Positions 63,044 through 64,000 of a stretch of DNA of 64,000 bases are shown piece by piece. The translations under genes and the position numbers were made by a program. How positions within the stretch are numbered: position 1 is the first letter of the stretch; each line of letters begins with the position of its first letter. The stretch is from Scytonema hofmannii PCC 7110. GTDB lineage: Bacteria; Cyanobacteriota; Cyanobacteriia; Cyanobacteriales; Nostocaceae. Under the pieces are notes generated by a model. The model had not been told where the DNA came from, ran no database searches, and saw nothing but the letters and a program-made list of their open reading frames with translations. The stretch lies in contig NZ_KQ976354.1 in the NCBI RefSeq assembly GCF_000346485.2, positions 6,040,480 to 6,104,479 on the forward strand, read 5' to 3'.

Positions 63044-64000
63044 TTAAGAGACGCGATCGCGTGAAATAAGACTTGTCGTCTTCGCTTTATCAGCCCAAGT
63101 CAGTACTTTGTTGCTCTCTTCTTGCTGCTGTATCCATTGCAGGTGCTGCGGTAACAATTGCGACAAGTCATAGTGCTCTAGAATTGTTTGCCGTGCTCGT
63201 TCGCGAATAGCTGCCATTTTTTCTGGATGCTGGAGTGCTTCTTCGATGCGAGCGCAGATTTCACGAGCTGAAAAAAAGTCAACTAACAAACCATTGACAC
63301 CATCTCGGATGACCTCGGTGACGGGTGCAGTGTTGGAAGCTACTAGCAAGCAACCTGCTGATAAGACTTCTAGCATTGACCAAGACAAGACAAAGGGACG
63401 AGTGAGATAAACGTGTACAGAGGATGCTTGCAGAACTTGCAAGTATTCTGAATAAGGCAACCAACCTGTAAAATGAACTCTGTTGAGGTCGAGGTCATAT
63501 TTTTCCAACATCGCCTGTTTGTATGTTTTGCCTTCTGGCAATGATTTCCCGTAGGCGACCCGGTTTTCTCCCACAATGACCACGTGACACTGGGGTCGCC
63601 GCTCCTGAAGTAAAGCCACCGCCTCCATAAACTGCGGAAAACCACGATACGGTTCCATACCCCTGGCGACATAAGTCACCAGTTCTTCTGCGTGGGACAG
63701 GTCTAAATTGATGCGCGGTAATACTAATTTTGCTCCTGGCTTGGGGCAAAAGAAATTTGTATCAATCCCATCATGACATACAGTAACTTTACTGTGATAT
63801 TCTTTGGGAAATTGTTGCTTTTGCCAATTGGTAGGAGAAAGACCGCGATCGCAACTGTATAAATCCATTAAGATCGGCGCATTTTTCAGCCGAATGCGTG
63901 CTTCATCGTCAGCATTCAGGGGTTCATTGGGGTCAAAATCGGCATCGGTGCCATGAGCGTGGTAAAACCATTCAAAATAACAAAGTAATTGCGCTTTTGG
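63044..64000 (-). CDS. Glycosyltransferase family 4 (partial, runs off the window)
   Basis: The frame is open to the last base of the window (319 codons; an internal ATG at 63868 is not the start). The N-terminal visible part reads LLCYFEWFYHAHGTDADFDP, then CDRGLSPTNWQKQQFPKEYH, followed by ARGMEPYRGFPQFMEAVALL and VIVGENRVAYGKSL, and the donor-binding end SWSMLEVLSAGCLLVASNTA (E of the GT4 EX7E motif) with PVTEVIRDGVNGLLVDFF. It transfers a sugar from a nucleotide donor, probably in surface polysaccharide synthesis. Confidence 0.88.
   Translation of the reverse strand, partial: PKAQLLCYFEWFYHAHGTDADFDPNEPLNADDEARIRLKNAPILMDLYSCDRGLSPTNWQKQQFPKEYHSKVTVCHDGIDTNFFCPKPGAKLVLPRINLDLSHAEELVTYVARGMEPYRGFPQFMEAVALLQERRPQCHVVIVGENRVAYGKSLPEGKTYKQAMLEKYDLDLNRVHFTGWLPYSEYLQVLQASSVHVYLTRPFVLSWSMLEVLSAGCLLVASNTAPVTEVIRDGVNGLLVDFFSAREICARIEEALQHPEKMAAIRERARQTILEHYDLSQLLPQHLQWIQQQEESNKVLTWADKAKTTSLISRDRVS

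Overview
The window looks like chromosomal DNA of a filamentous, probably Nostocales-type cyanobacterium. The evidence is frequent HIP1 octamers (GCGATCGC), Ycf66, a PedR-like regulator, a DUF1565-SLH protein, kinases with a 4-Cys prefix, tandem heptanucleotide repeats and many short palindromic repeats. No rRNA, tRNA, CRISPR array or replication origin was recognised. The species cannot be named from the sequence.

Layout. 0-2 kb: the tail of an unknown gene, a ParA-type ATPase and a RelE-type toxin-antitoxin pair. 2-5 kb: ileS. 5-9 kb: a small accessory block with a decayed TPR gene next to an EACC1-like gene, a DUF433 gene and a coiled-coil/PIN gene pair. 9-37 kb: mostly housekeeping genes: ycf66, gnd, two Ser/Thr kinases, a YbjN-like protein, a lipoate ligase-like protein, a PfkB sugar kinase, pedR, a glycosyltransferase, a dTDP-glucose dehydratase, a phosphodiesterase, exbB/exbD with divergent tonB, an HdrB-like protein, acpP-fabF-tkt, a beta-helix/SLH protein, a periplasmic binding protein and a GT2 enzyme. 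37-61 kb: an accessory island. 61-64 kb: a pentapeptide/RTX protein and surface-sugar glycosyltransferases, the last running off the window.

The accessory island carries several systems of the NTPase/protease biological-conflict type. (a) 37.7-40.1 kb: a trypsin-like protease with a C-terminal effector-associated domain (EAD), a NACHT ATPase with a related N-terminal EAD, and a Trypco1-like small protein. The NACHT gene has lost its centre but keeps both ends. (b) 44.9-51.5 kb: a caspase-nSTAND1-14xWD40 gene, broken by a 2-nt deletion and a TGG-to-TGA change, divergent from two unknown genes, one encoding a membrane protein. (c) 52.5-56.0 kb: an intact 1178-aa protein joining an N-terminal caspase domain to a C-terminal lipase-like alpha/beta hydrolase. 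This is the best candidate in the window for an under-described system. Around them are BrnTA, a frameshifted Rpn/DUF2887 nuclease, a ParD-like remnant, IS4 and TnpB remnants, and a TnpB element with cloverleaf-like ends and no zinc-ribbon cysteines.

A second theme is palindromic repeats inside genes. One 38-bp repeat is translated in the same frame in Ycf66 and in a Ser/Thr kinase. A different 31-bp repeat is translated twice in another kinase. A hairpin of a third family supplies the last codons and the stop region of the lipoate ligase-like gene. Heptamer repeats lie directly against start or stop codons of three genes.
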